Assembly: GCF_043290135.1 (NCBI RefSeq)
Contig: NC_134707.1
Span: forward strand, 80,804,987 to 80,868,986
Length of the DNA: 64,000 bases
Reading direction: 5' to 3'
Origin: Rhipicephalus microplus
Taxonomy: Eukaryota; Arthropoda; Arachnida; Ixodida; Ixodidae
Of this stretch, positions 41,723 through 53,512 are shown in pieces. The notes beneath the pieces were generated by a model, which saw nothing but the letters and a program-made list of their open reading frames with translations, searched no databases and was not told where the DNA came from. Position numbers and translations under genes: made by a program. Numbering within the stretch: position 1 is the stretch's first letter; the number at the start of each line of letters is the position of its first letter.

Positions 41723-44355
41723 TCAAGGTTTTAAGGTGTTCAGCTTCCGCTTTTCGGCCACTTTCTTTTGGACAAGTTGATCGTTTTTAAGTTTACAATA
41801 ATTTTTCAGCAGAATGTTGGTTGCAGCACTAAGTAGGTGTTGTAGCACTAATCCTGGGCTGTGACCGCTATGACATTCCTCCAAATGGCTGCCCTTCATC
41901 AAGAGGTTGCACGTCAGCGAAACAAGGACTTGCTTTTGATAGGGGAGTGCATGAAAGACAGTAGAATACCTGTGACTTCGTAGTTTATCCAACACTATTT
42001 CGGCGGTCATAACAGCATTCACCACTGCAGGTTAAGTCCTCCACGACTCATGCTCTCTATTACTTCTGCGTTTTCCAACACGATGTCCTCTTCTTCCACT
42101 AAGTTTGTTCTGCACGCAGTGCATGACAGCTTCTTAAGTGCCGCATGGGCACAATAGCCTGCGACGTATGTTATGGCACGAAGATTAGGGGCCTTCATTT
42201 CAATGTCCTTAGCATTTACTTCAATTTTGAATTTCTGCGAAATGGCGTCATCAAATTTGATTGGAGGCGTTTCCGCATCCATCTCTGACAACTTCAGGGC
42301 ACTCTGTAGACGAAGCTTGCGTTCGGATTCATATATCTGCCTAATGGAGACATGGTATTGAGACCCGGAAAGTTGTCGATACTTGCCAAATCTTTCCTTC
42401 AAACAGTCTGTCTGGAACTTGCCCAGGAGTACATAGTCAAATTCAAGGTCTTCGAGGCAATATGCGACAAGCTCGATCAATATCTCTGTAGTGAGTCGAA
42501 AAGCACTGTGGGTCTCCCGTGTGAGAATTTCGTTATCGAACTTCAATTGTTCCCACACGTCAAGCCACTGCATGATGCTTCGAAGGAATTCAAAACTTGT
42601 GGGCACAATGTTTGCGTGATGCGAGTCTGCAGCACATCGCGAAGCCGTCGTCCTTTGTTGGGAGACTGAACATTAATAATCTTCCACCACGTTTCTACAA
42701 TCCTTATGAACTCTGCAGTTCCAGGTGCGTCCTGCAAGTGGTAGCGCTGGTCATATGTTTCTAAAGCAGCTGTCGTGGATGGATTAAACACTTTCAGGAC
42801 AAGTTTAACACTCGGCCTCTCCATGCTGGAAGGATTGAGAGCTTTTATTGAGAGCATTGGAGCAGCCTTCACAAGTTGATATTGTTCCTTTGAGTGAAGA
42901 TACCGGAGGGTCTTGAAAGATGCTGTGAGAATTTTTGGGCTGCCATGCAGATCCAGAAGAGAAGAAAAAAACATGCATGTGCCACTGTTCTTTTGATTAA
43001 TCCAATTGTTACGAACACATTTTAACAGGTGAACGGGATCAACAAAAAAAAGAGGACGTGTCGGATCTGATGGGTGCGGGAAGGAGCTGCTGACTTTTGA
43101 TGAATTTCCAAAAAGAGACATTGTTCTGCGATGTATAGAATTGTTATCATCCTGATAACAGCAATGACGCGACGACCAACTTTTGCAAGCTCACTTATGA
43201 TGCTCCGTAGGACAGTGTGAAGCTGTTCAGCGTTGATTTTATCAACTGGTAAAATATGAACAACACTTTTTTGAGCTGAAAGAAGGCTTTGCATCATAAA
43301 TACATGTGCTGTCTTGGCTGCATTCGAAGTGTTACTGGCAACGCCGACGATTGTGCCACCTTTGTAATCCAAATACGGTTGTATATGGATTTCATCCATC
43401 ATGAGTACCACAGTTTTTTCATGATCCTTCATTGCAGTCACGAGTTTCTTCGCACACAGCAAGAATGAAACATCCTGTTGTTCAGCTGCCGGATTCACAA
43501 CATGAGAATTGCATACACGTCTGATTGTTGACTCATGCGGCAGTTTGAGACCTCCGTAGTTCCTCAAGTATCTATAGGCGTGAGGAGAGATGGTAAATAG
43601 GAGGCTCGAAAATACTAGCAAGTCTGAAGAGTAGCGGGGTTACTTGCTTAAAAGGAGCATGACTTGTTCCCTTAAGAATGTACAAGCATCGCGTTGCTCC
43701 TCGTCTTGCATTTCTTGATTCATTGCGTCCTCAAGAAGCGACACCACGAGCTTTAGTATGCCACTGGTCTTGTCCTCGGACTTCAAGGTAGGTGTCTAAT
43801 CAAATCCCTCAACAGCTTCCAGAAGACGCGTCAAGCACCGAACGTCATTCACAGTTTTGGGAATGTCGATACCATCAAGTTTGGTGACCTCGACGTCTTG
43901 AAAAAACAGCGTGAAAGAGAGGTCTTTTGGATTTTCACTGATTTTCTGACAGCTGCGGCACCATCAAAAGTCAGGTTGAGGAAGAGTACACAGTCATGCT
44001 GCGTAAAAACTGTCCAGAATTTTGAAACCTTGATATGCGGAAGGCAGTTCAGGAGTGCCTGAAAAGTGTAAATTCTGTTATTTCGCTCTTCCTCGAGATG
44101 CGTCTCGATAGACAGGTTGACGGCTTCTTGCAGTAAAGCTGCCTCTCGACGAGCTTTCTTTTCGTGTGGGGCCTCTCGAGATGTGGTTGCGGCTGTGGCG
44201 GAAAGATAAGCTGTACAGTTCGGCAATATGCTTGGAACTGCGTCAGGTCGAAGACGGGTGAGCCTCAGCTTTGCTTCAATTACTCTGCCTGTCTTTGTAT
44301 CCACATAGCTTGTTGTGTTTACCATGTCGGATGGTCTGAAGGGGCGCTCGCAGAC
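41723..44355 (-). pseudogene. P-type transposase, main body
   Basis: Starts after a splice acceptor (TTATCCTAG, ending at 44356) that joins in phase 0 to the THAP exon and completes the domain (VCERPFRPSDM). The body shows HAYRYLRNYGGLKLPHEST, VLMMDEIHIQPYLDYKGG (first catalytic-region Asp) and FFVDPVHLLKCVRNNW, the 'DPVHLLK.+RNN' block of P-element and THAP9 transposases. Further C-terminal segments follow at 42606-42019 and 42025-41723. At least three frame changes and several stops break it. In the THAP part the expected zinc-binding His (C-x2-H-F) reads Pro. The protein would bind transposon ends and cut DNA; this copy cannot do so as read. Confidence 0.8.
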
Positions 44356-44630
44356 CTAGGATAATAAAAAAGACAGAATAACGTAGTATTTTATGTTAAG
44401 AAGCAGTAGCTCATCTTCATGGCAGCAAAGTAATGGACATTTCGAATATTTCTCAAGAAACCCGTGGTGCCGAATGTCATCTATACAAGGTCACTCCCTC
44501 ATATTTGCCACGCAAACATTCTTTTTAATCTAGAGTAGGCGTCCTCGTTATCTCTCACATCAATCCCCATGATGTTATTCAATGCACAGGAAGTGTAGAA
44601 AACGGCACTTAATAGGAAAGTTAGCCTTAC

Positions 44631-44813
44631 CACTGATCGCTTTCCTGGTGTGAAGTCCGCACGGTGAATAGCCTTAATCCACTGAGTTCTTCTTGTAGGG
44701 TCCGAGGGGAACGTGAACACACGCACAGATTCTCCACTGTCATAGTTCTCGTGCCACCACGGTACACAGCAATGCCCAGGCGTTATCACAGCTTGCCCAC
44801 TCGACGCACACAC
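44631..44813 (-). pseudogene. THAP DNA-binding exon of the P-like transposon
   Basis: The - strand reads CCVPWWHENYDSGESVRVFTF, then PSDPTRRTQWIKAIHRADFT, close to the THAP pattern (C-x-x-x-C..., FP, W, R). It ends at a clear donor GTG|GTAAGG in phase 0, so the domain is split by an intron of about 275 bp. The second Cys of the first zinc pair appears as Trp (VPWW). No ATG lies in this frame; an upstream ATG at 44833 is in another frame across a short GT repeat, suggesting a small indel near 44810. Confidence 0.7.
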
Positions 44814-45289
44814 TCTTGATTGGACTCACTCATGCCATCGTTAATAAGGCAATATACCAACACTCTCGCCGATGCACAGAGCACGAAAACACACACAGTT
44901 TTACAACACAACAGCTCAAAAAATCACCCAAACGCCACATGAACCGCGTGTCCACTGATGTTTATGGTCCTGCGGATGCCTTCACCCCCTTCAGCATTGC
45001 GCTAAAATATCAAAAATAGAAACAAAACGTGGCGTAAAACCCAATTTTAACGTTCCAAAAGACTACGTTTACTAATACGCACATGTTCCACGCAATAATG
45101 AATTAATTTTGAGGTCAAGTTTAAAGAAAAACGCTACAGAGGATTTCCCGAAATTCGGCACTCCGGGTTGTTTTATTCCGTGCGTGCGCAGTAGCGCAAA
45201 TACAACAAAACCGGTAGGAGCGGGGCGGAGCGATGGAGACGGGTTGCTTCGGAAGGGGAGCTTCCCGAAAGCGGGTCGAGAGACGGCGA

Positions 45290-45370
45290 AGCAGCTCCGT
45301 CGTAGTGTGGTGATGTAGGCACTAAGGAGAGGAGGAAGTGGAGAGGCCTTAGCTAGTCTAGAGGGTGTTG
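45290..45370 (-). repeat. inverted repeat arm, right
   Basis: Contains GCTAGTCTAGAGGGTGTTGG at 45352-45371, the reverse complement of the arm at 41252. Confidence 0.75.
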
Positions 45371-45549
45371 GCCAAGCACGCCGTTCGGCGCCGCCCTCGC
45401 GATCCGACACGTGCGGCGAAGATCCGCGGGCGCGCCGGTGTAGCCCTACGCCGCAGTCAATAAGAGAGCAGCGGCACCTCCAGCGCCGTCTGGTGCGCCT
45501 TCACCCAACCACCATATTGCACACATCTCTATGGGACGACGCCATCTAT

Positions 45550-45641
45550 AAAAATTATAGCACATCCACGGAGTGAATGATGATGCGGGGGCAAAGCTTC
45601 GAAGTATTTTATTGGCAAACCGTTAATCATCCGCTGGCCAC

Positions 45642-45713
<72 letters not shown>

Positions 45714-45780
45714 GCTTGCCTGTACACCCATCCATCCGTCCGTTCATCTAGCAAACACTCCAAGTACTGCCATCTCGCAT
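45550..45780 (+). repeat. dispersed CCGT-type repeat with (CTGT)n microsatellite
   Basis: ATCCACGGAGTGAATGATGA marks the family start. A CTGT repeat of about 18 units (45642-45713) and CCATCCGTCC runs follow. Confidence 0.8.
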
Positions 45781-45904
45781 CTTTTCAGCCTACCTTGTGT
45801 CAATATATTGGATGTATGGACGTATCGGGCTGTGCCCTATAAATCGGGCGGTGGCTCACGCCAGATAACCATAAAGTTAAGTACTGCCACTATGTGTTAA
45901 AGGA

Positions 45905-48731
45905 TTGAATTTCACTCGCGCTTTGATTGTAGCCACAGATCAGTTAACCACAGATCGGTTAATTTCTACCCGTTTAAAGTCCATCTTGCCTTCACTGTTC
46001 CTAAACACCAACGCTTTGAAAAACTGCGTGCCCTTATCTTGGACTATAGGGTGGAGCTCTTTACAGAACATTATCAAATGTTCAGCCGTTTCCTCCTCCT
46101 CTCCACACGCACTGCATAACGTGTATACGCCTTCATATTTGGCTCGGTACGTCTTGGTGCGCAACACTCCCGTTCTGGCTTAGAACAGAAGAGAACTACC
46201 ACGAGAATCATCGTGGATTTTTTTCTTAATGAAATTTCCTCCTTGGAAGTTCGGTAGGTCCCCAGTGATGTTTTGCAAGCATTCCAATCTTCCACATGTC
46301 CCTCTCTGTTTCCTTCATCTTCTTCTTAACCAATATTTTCTTTTGACTTGGTATTATGCTGTTGTCTGAATGCTCTCTTGACAATTTTCGAGCTCGCTTC
46401 CTCCATTTAGTACCAACATTCTCCACGTACAAGTAGCTGAAAACTCTCCTAGCCCAACGCTCCTCTCCCATTTTTCTCAATCGGTCCTCATATTCTATCT
46501 TGCTTCTAGCTTTCCAGCATTCAAAGGATTTTCATATCATGTCACCCTGTACATCCTAATTTGTGGTATTCCCGTGTGCTCCCAAAGCAAGTCTATTTTT
46601 GCCACGTTGTTTAATTTCCAATCTTGCTTGAACCTCTAATTTCATGCACAAGACCACTCTGTCGAACGTCTAACCCGGGACCATGACACCTTACGTAATC
46701 GCTCTCACAACATCATACCTATTGTAGTTCCACAATGTCCTATTTTTCATTACAGCTGCATTTCTGTTACCTTTAGCCATTACGTATCGTTCGTGCTCCC
46801 TTAGGTAAGCAGCCCCGTTTTTTATGCATACGTCCAAACATTTGTATTTATCTACTATTTCTAGCGTGACTCCCTGTATTTTATGCTCACTGCCTTGATC
46901 ATTAAAATCATGATTGCCAATTTTTTCCTGCTGAACTTCAAATTTAACCTATCTTCCTCATTACCACAGATGTCTATCAGTCTCTGCAGATCTTCCTTAT
47001 TGCCGGATATCAATACTATATCACCTGCATACGTAAATGTTGGTAATAACTGTTCAATGTGTTTTCCTTGCTTGGCAAAAGAATGAAGCCGAGTCGACTC
47101 CCCTTTAATTTGGCGTCTAGTCCCTGTAGATACAGCATAAATAACAAAAGTGACAATGAACATCTCTGTCGAAGCCCACGTTGTATCTCTATAGGTTCAG
47201 ATACCCTTCCGCCCCATTTTTTAACTACCTTGCTCCTTTCATAGATGTCACTTAAAAGATAATTTATTCCATCTTCCACATCTAGTGTGTCCAGCATTCT
47301 CTCCAACTGTTCTTGAATCACACTATCGTAAGCTCCCTTGATATCTAGGAATGCCACCCACAGCGCCTGTGTTCTTTTTCCGCTATTTCAATACACTGCT
47401 TCAACAACAACAGACTGTCCTCCATGTCCTCCAACCTCCTTCGTTTACAGAACCCATTTTGTAGTTCTCCCAGTACTCCCTCATTCTCCACCCATGTGTA
47501 GTCTTTCCTTTACTATCAGCATCACCAGCCTGTAAACTAATGATGTCTCACTGCTGTAGTACGGTAGTTGTTGTTTATATCGGCTTTGTCCCCCTTTCTT
47601 TTATACACCATGCCCATCGTGCTTAGTTTCCACCCATTAGGGGCTTAACTGTGCATTATTGCTTTGCTCGCTGCCTCTTTTAATGTTTGCTTCGAGTTTG
47701 GTTCTAGTTGTTTTATCAGGATGATCGGGATGCCATCAGGGCTTGTTTATGTGCTATTAAGAATCTTCTTTTGTGCCCTTTCCTACACTTTTTGTCACAG
47801 CGGAGCCACTGCGCTAATTGGTTCATCTTCATCTGGAATGGCGCATGCAGCGCTTTCTTGGTGTTTAAATTTTTCTGTCATGATTGCTCTTATATATTCC
47901 ATTTCCTCTTCCCATTCTAGTCTAACCCCTTGAAATGTAGTTATAAGCCTTTGTTTTATGCTTGTCTTATTAGGCAGATAATTGAGATGATTCTAAAACT
48001 TTGCAGCTGCCGTTCTATCTTTTTGTTTGTTTCCACTATCCATTGGCCCCCTTCTTTCTAATTTTTTCACTGATCAAACGGGACACTTCCCTTCTGCACC
48101 TCAACAGCAATCCTCCTTTTTGACATCATCTTCTGGTTTACTCCTATGTTTATCATACTTTCTCCCTTGAGGCTTCCTGACGTCTTACTATGTCTTCTCT
48201 GAACTATGTCCTCATTCCACCAGCTGTTGGGTTTGTGTGGCGTTTTCTCAGTTCATTTGACTTGTACCTTAGCAAGGTCTAACTCAAACAATCGAGTTAT
48301 ATTTGTGTACGTCCACTCTGCTTAAGTATTCTGGGTTAATATTTACTAAATCTCTTCAGTTGCTATTTCTATTTGCCTTTCTGAATAGATAATACCGCGT
48401 GGTTGTTCATAATGCCTCATTTCCATTTCATTTCTCTTCCTAAACTCAGCTTGATATACGTTTGTGATCACTACCTAAGCTTCTGGAGCCATATTAATCT
48501 ATGTTCATCACCCTTAGCAGATCATACATCTTATGTGACACCACTGCGTAATATATCGTCGACTGCAGTCTTCCCACCTTCCATGTTATTTGCCCTTCGC
48601 ATTTCTCGTTACTGTTGCGAATGAATAAATCGTGCCTTTCACCTATGTTCATTAGCATCATGCCTGCTGGGTCAGTATATCCGTCCTTATCTTCTATGTG
48701 CGCAATCATATCTCCTAATGTATTACCTCAC
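45905..48731 (-). pseudogene. LINE D: RT and C-terminal part
   Basis: The - strand gives VAFLDIKGAYDSV (motif A, near 47350), QRGLRQRCSLSLLLF in place of the usual GLRQGCPLSP-type motif B, and TYAGDIVLIS where the catalytic YADD should be, so one Asp is lost. A C-terminal zinc motif CSACGEEEETAEHLIMFC lies near 46120. Upstream sequence to 48731 is RT and linker with many stops. The clade is not certain. The element is old and dead, and is interrupted at 48731 by the RTE-like LINE. Confidence 0.7.
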
Positions 48732-48749
48732 GCTTTAACGCTAGAACCT

Positions 48750-51525
48750 TATCTAGTGAGGGAAGCCTAGCTGTACTATTCGAGGAGCTAGAGGGTGTTA
48801 AATGGTATATAATAGGGCTTAGTGAGGTTAGGAGAACAGATGAGGCATATGCGGTGCTACAGAATGGGCACGTCTTTTGATATCGGGCTTGGCTGACAGA
48901 AGAGAACTGGGAGGGGGCTTCCTAATTCACAGAACACAGCTGGCAACACAGAGAAATACTATAGCATTAATGAAAGGGTGGTAGGTATCGTAACTAAACT
49001 GAATAAGAGATACAAGATGAAGGTGGTACAGGCTTACGTGCCTACATCCATGCATGATGACGCTTCAGTTGAAAGCTTCTATGAAGACGTGGAATCGGCA
49101 ATGAGTAAGGTAAAAACGCAGTTACTATACTGATGGGAGACTTTAATGCAAAAGTAGGACAGAAGCAGACTGGAGACCAGGCAGTAGGAGATTATGGCAT
49201 CGGTACTAGAAACGCCAGAGGAAAGCTACTAGTAGAGTTCACAGAACGCAATAATTTATGAATTTTGAATACCTTCTACCGAAAACGAGGAAACCGCAAG
49301 TGGACATAGAGCAGCTCTAATGGCGAAAACAAGAACGAAGTAGACTTTAAAATGAGTGCACACCCAGGCATCGTGCAGTATGTGGAAGTGGTTGGCAAGG
49401 TACGATGCAGTGACTATAGAATGGTACGGCCTCGAATCCGCCTAGACTTGAAGAAGGAACGGCAGAAACTGATACGCAAGAAGCCAATCAATGAGCCAGC
49501 ATTGAGAGGGAAAGTACAGGAATTCAGAGTCTCGCGTAAGAACAGGTACTCGGCTCTTAGTGAAGAAACCATCCTTAGCGTACACACAATGATTGATCAT
49601 CTGACGAGTACCATTACGGAGTGTGCAGTGGAAGTTGGAGGCAGGGTAGTTAGACAGGACACTGGCAAGCTTTCCCAGGAAACGAAGAACCTAATTAAGA
49701 AGCGTTAAAGCATGAAAGTGTCAAATACAACAGACAAAATAGAACTTGCAGAGCTTTCGAAGTTGATTAATAGACGTAAGTTATGCGATGTAAGAAGGTA
49801 TAACATGGAGAGAATTGAACACGCTCTGAAAAACGGAGGAAGCGTCAAAGCAGTGAAGAATAAACTTGAGATCGGTAAAAATCGGGTGTATGCACTAAGG
49901 GACAAAGAAGGCAAAATAACTACCAATATGGGTAGGATAGTTGAAATAGCGGAGGAGTTTTACAGGGATCTGTACAGTAGCCAGGACAACCACGACCTTA
50001 ATACTGCAAGAACTAGCAGTAACCCAGATTACACCCCACCAGTAATAATAGAAGAAGTCAGAAAAGCTTTGGAGAGCATGCAAAGAGGCAAAGCTGCTGG
50101 TGAGGCTCAGGTAGCATCAGATCTGCTTAAAGATGGAGGACAGATTGTGTAAGAAAAACAAGCCATCCTTTTTACGAGGTGTCTCCTTACGGGAAAAGTA
50201 CCAGAGTCTTGGAAGAATGCTAACATCATCGTAATACATAAGAAAGACGATGACAAGGAGTTGAAGAATTACAGGCTGATCAGCTTGCTCTTTGTAGTAT
50301 ACAAGCTATTTACAAAGGTAATTGCTAACACAGTAACGAAAACATTAGAATTCAATTAACCAAAGGAACAAGCAGAATTTTGAACACGCTGCTCAACAAT
50401 CGACCACATTCATACTATCAATCAGGTAATCGAGAAATGCTCAGTATATGAGCAACCACTATACATAACTTTCATATATTACGAGAAGGCGTTTGGTTCA
50501 GTAGAAATATCAGCTGTCATGCAGACACTGCGGAATCAGGGCATCGAATAGTTATATATAAACACCCTTGAAGAAATCTACAGGGGATCAACTGCTACTA
50601 TAGCGCTTCATAAAAAAAAAGCAACAGAATACCAATCAAGAAGGGTGTAAGGCAGGGGGACACAATCTCCGCAATGCTATTTACCGCGTGCTTACAGGAG
50701 GTTTTCAGAAGCCTAAAATGGGGACAGTTAGGGTTAAGAGTTAATGGAGAGTACCTTAGTAACCTGCGCTTCGCCGATGACATTGCATTGCTGAGTAATT
50801 CAGGGTACGAATTGCCAATCATGATTACGGAGTTAGACAAAGAGAGTAGAAAGGTGGGTCTTAAAATTAATCTGCAGAAAACAAAAGTAATGTACAACAA
50901 CCTCGGAAGAGAGCAGCGCTTCGAGATAGGTAATAGTGCACTTCAATTTGTAAAAGGCTATGTCTACTTAGGGCAGGTATTAACCGTGGAGCCGAACCAC
51001 GAGGTTGCAGTAACTAGAAGAATAAGAATGGGGTGGAGCTCATTTGGCAAGCTCTCTCAAATTATGACAGGTAGATCGCCACTATCCCTCAAGAGGAAGG
51101 TATATAACAGCTGTATCCTGCCGGTACTTAGCTACGGAGCAGAAACATGAAGTCTTACAAAGAGGATTCTGCTTAAATTGAGGACGACGCAGCGAGCAAT
51201 GGAAAGAAAAATGGTAGGTGTAACATTAAGAGACATAAAGAAAGCAGAGTGGATTAGGGAACAAACGGGGGTTAAGGATATACTAGTTGAAATCAAAAAT
51301 AGGAAATGGACATTGGCCGGGCATGTAGCGCGTAGACAGGATAACCGCTTGTCATTAAGGGTAACTAACTGGATTCCCAGAGAAAGCAAGTGGTTTGGGG
51401 GAAGACAGAAGGTAAGGTGGGCAGCTGAGATTAAGAAGTTTGCGGGTATAAATTGGCAGCAGGAAGCACAGGACCGGGTTAACTGGCGAGACATGGGAGA
51501 GGCCTTTGTCCTGCAGTGGACGTAG
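48750..51525 (+). pseudogene. RTE-like ORF2 (endonuclease and RT), degenerate
   Basis: Coding segments in several frames: endonuclease at about 48750-49350, linker 49352-49708 and 49712-50152, RT 50160-51150 (LFTRCLLTGKVPESWKNANI, ITFIYYEKAFGSVE for motif A, FADDIALLS for motif C), C-terminus 51178-51525. Stops at 50150, in the 50160-50670 stretch and at 51150 break it. The family encodes the enzyme that nicks DNA and copies element RNA; no function is expected here. Confidence 0.8.
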
Positions 51526-51530
51526 TCAGA

Positions 51531-51566
51531 CTGATGATGATGATGATGATGATGATAATAATGATG
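51531..51566. repeat. (GAT)n microsatellite tail of the RTE-like LINE
   Basis: GATGATGAT and GATAATAAT units directly before the 3' target-site duplication. Confidence 0.9.
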
Positions 51567-51576
51567 ATTACCTCAC

Positions 51577-53325
51577 ACTCTTCGCCTAGTTCGTCAATGT
51601 CATTTTCTATGCACTGCATCATTGCTTTGTTTTCCTCTCTGGCTTTTGCCCCTGTCCACAAGTATACAAAACTCAGGAGAGTCATCTGCCCTGCAACTTT
51701 ACATTTCAGCCATAAATGTTCCCTGCACTCCTGCTTGACCCCTTACCAGTCTGTACTTTTATGAATGAATGCCCTAATACCACCCCCCTTTCTGCAACCC
51801 CCTCTTCTATTACACTATTTTCATGCGTAGTCCAGATTGCTAGGTGGTTGTTGCATGTGTCTAAGATGTGTTTCTACAAGCCCATATACCATCAGCTTCT
51901 CCTCCTTTAGCTGTACTTCTATCTCTCCCTACTTCAGCCTATTCCGGCCACTCTGCATTTTATTATACCCTACGCCTGAATTTGCTGGGCCCTCGTTGCC
52001 TACGTCAATTTCTCCCCCGGACTCTACGTGTCTTAGATATTGGTGCGACTTTGGAAAAGTATCTGCCTATACCACCTGTCAAAGAGTCCTCCTGGTGGTT
52101 TTCCTCGTTACTAGCTATCCTGGACCTCGAAAAGCCTGCCCCCCCCCCCCCCCCCCAAAAAAAAAAAAATCTGCACGTCCTGGAAGTCGTCAAAGCACCT
52201 CATGATCGAGCCTCCTATTGAAGTGAATTTCGTCTCGTTGAAAACCACCCCACCTATGCACCTCTCTGTTTATTTCCACTACCTCAAAGCCTTTCTCTCG
52301 AATCATCTGTCATTCATCTTTGTTTGCTCCACAACGGCTCTGTGCAGGCTGCCCTCATGCACTGGTACCTCCGGTATTGTGAATATCACTACCTTTACTT
52401 GAGCGGAAATGGCGCACATGTTATCGACCTCTTTCGCTAATTTGCTGGCTAGTCCTGCGGAATCTTCATTTAAGACATCGTTTAAATCACCTGAATTTAT
52501 CACGAGGTTTCTTCTACCAGCTTTAGTTACGTGTTTTGCGCTCACTTGCCTCATGGCTGTTTCCGGCTTATGTCCTGGGAACGCCCCTACTGAAAGCCTC
52601 TTGTCACCTCTTACCCGCTCTTTGATTGCTTCTGCGTATCGATTCTACTGAAACCTCTTGTCACTGAAACCCTCTTGTAACCTCCTATCACTCTTCCACT
52701 GAAACCCTTTTATCACCTCTTCCTACTGAAACCCTCTTGTCACCTCTTACCCTTTCTTTAAATGCTTCTGCGGCGATTATCATGTGCTGTGAATTTTCAG
52801 CTAGTGTCCCGCACCTGAAGATTATTTGCATCTGTGACACCAGCTGCTTTGTCCCCTCCTACCCCCACCACTACTTCGCTTAAGCTGGCTCTTTCGACCG
52901 TTGAACCGACTGAACCTGTTTTTTTCCTAACCTGTTTTCTCTTTCTTCTTCATTATTCTGGGTGCTGGTGTCCCACCGTTCTCTCCATCGGCCGCTCTTG
53001 TGTTCACCTTCGCTAGTGCCTCCTCGGCTGACCTAATTCTTTCTTCTATAGAACTCATTTTTTTTGCTCAGTTGCCAACACAGTGTACAACTCGGCGATT
53101 TTCATCAGCAGTTCACTCTGGGCAACCATCATTTTCCCCATTTTTTCCTCGACCTCACATTTCCTACACGTGGCGCCTCCTCTGCATCTCTGCTCCTTTA
53201 CACATGGCGCCAGCCTCCTCGGCATTCGCGTCCGCACGAGCCTCCATTTTCAAACCCACTCCACATCCTGAACATTTTAGTTTTTTTAGCCATGTCTTTT
53301 TGACCCCAATTGTCCTTATGAATTG
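51577..53325 (-). pseudogene. LINE D: ORF1 and start of ORF2
   Basis: Continues LINE D upstream of the RTE insertion. Near 53310 the - strand reads KCSGCGVGLKMEARADA (Cys-x2-Cys) and then EEKMGKMMVAQSELLMKIAE, a likely coiled coil. At 52554-52303 it reads VINSGDLNDVLNEDSAGLAS, then VKVVIFTIPEVPVHEGSLHR. This pattern resembles the GDSL/SGNH-type esterase domain known in the ORF1 of CR1-like LINEs. Endonuclease sequence should lie between about 52200 and 51577 but is too damaged to read with confidence. Many stops and frame changes. Confidence 0.6.
52139..52170. repeat. poly-C/poly-A tract
   Basis: About 18 C followed directly by about 13 A, within degraded LINE D sequence. Confidence 0.9.
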
Positions 53326-53454
53326 TCATACTCGATAAATATGAAACACGGCGTACGACGAACCCTGCCTTAAGCAAAAAAGTCTAAGCCCTGCTACAGA
53401 AATTTTCGTGTTGAGCGTACGTGCACCTACACTACGGGATGGCTGAAGAAAACA

Positions 53455-53463
53455 CACATACAC

Positions 53464-53511
<48 letters not shown>
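53455..53511. repeat. (CA)n microsatellite
   Basis: CA dinucleotide repeats, slightly impure at the left end. Confidence 0.97.

Positions 53512-53512
<1 letters not shown>

Larger units (their letters stand above)
48732..51566 (+). mobile_element. RTE-like LINE inserted in LINE D
   Basis: Bounded by a perfect 10-bp duplication ATTACCTCAC (48722-48731 and 51567-51576). The + strand carries an APE endonuclease (WYIIGLSEVRRTDEAY, and sequence equivalent to MGDFNAKVG near 49136), RT sequence including ALESMQRGKAAGEAQVASDL and RFADDIALLS (catalytic FADD, near 50770), YLGQVLTVEP, and a C-terminal block WTLAGHVARRQDNR with KVRWAAEIKKFAG. The 3' end is a GAT/ATG microsatellite (51531-51566), typical of RTE tails. 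Multiple stops and frameshifts show that it is inactive; the 5' end of the endonuclease appears truncated. Confidence 0.9.
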
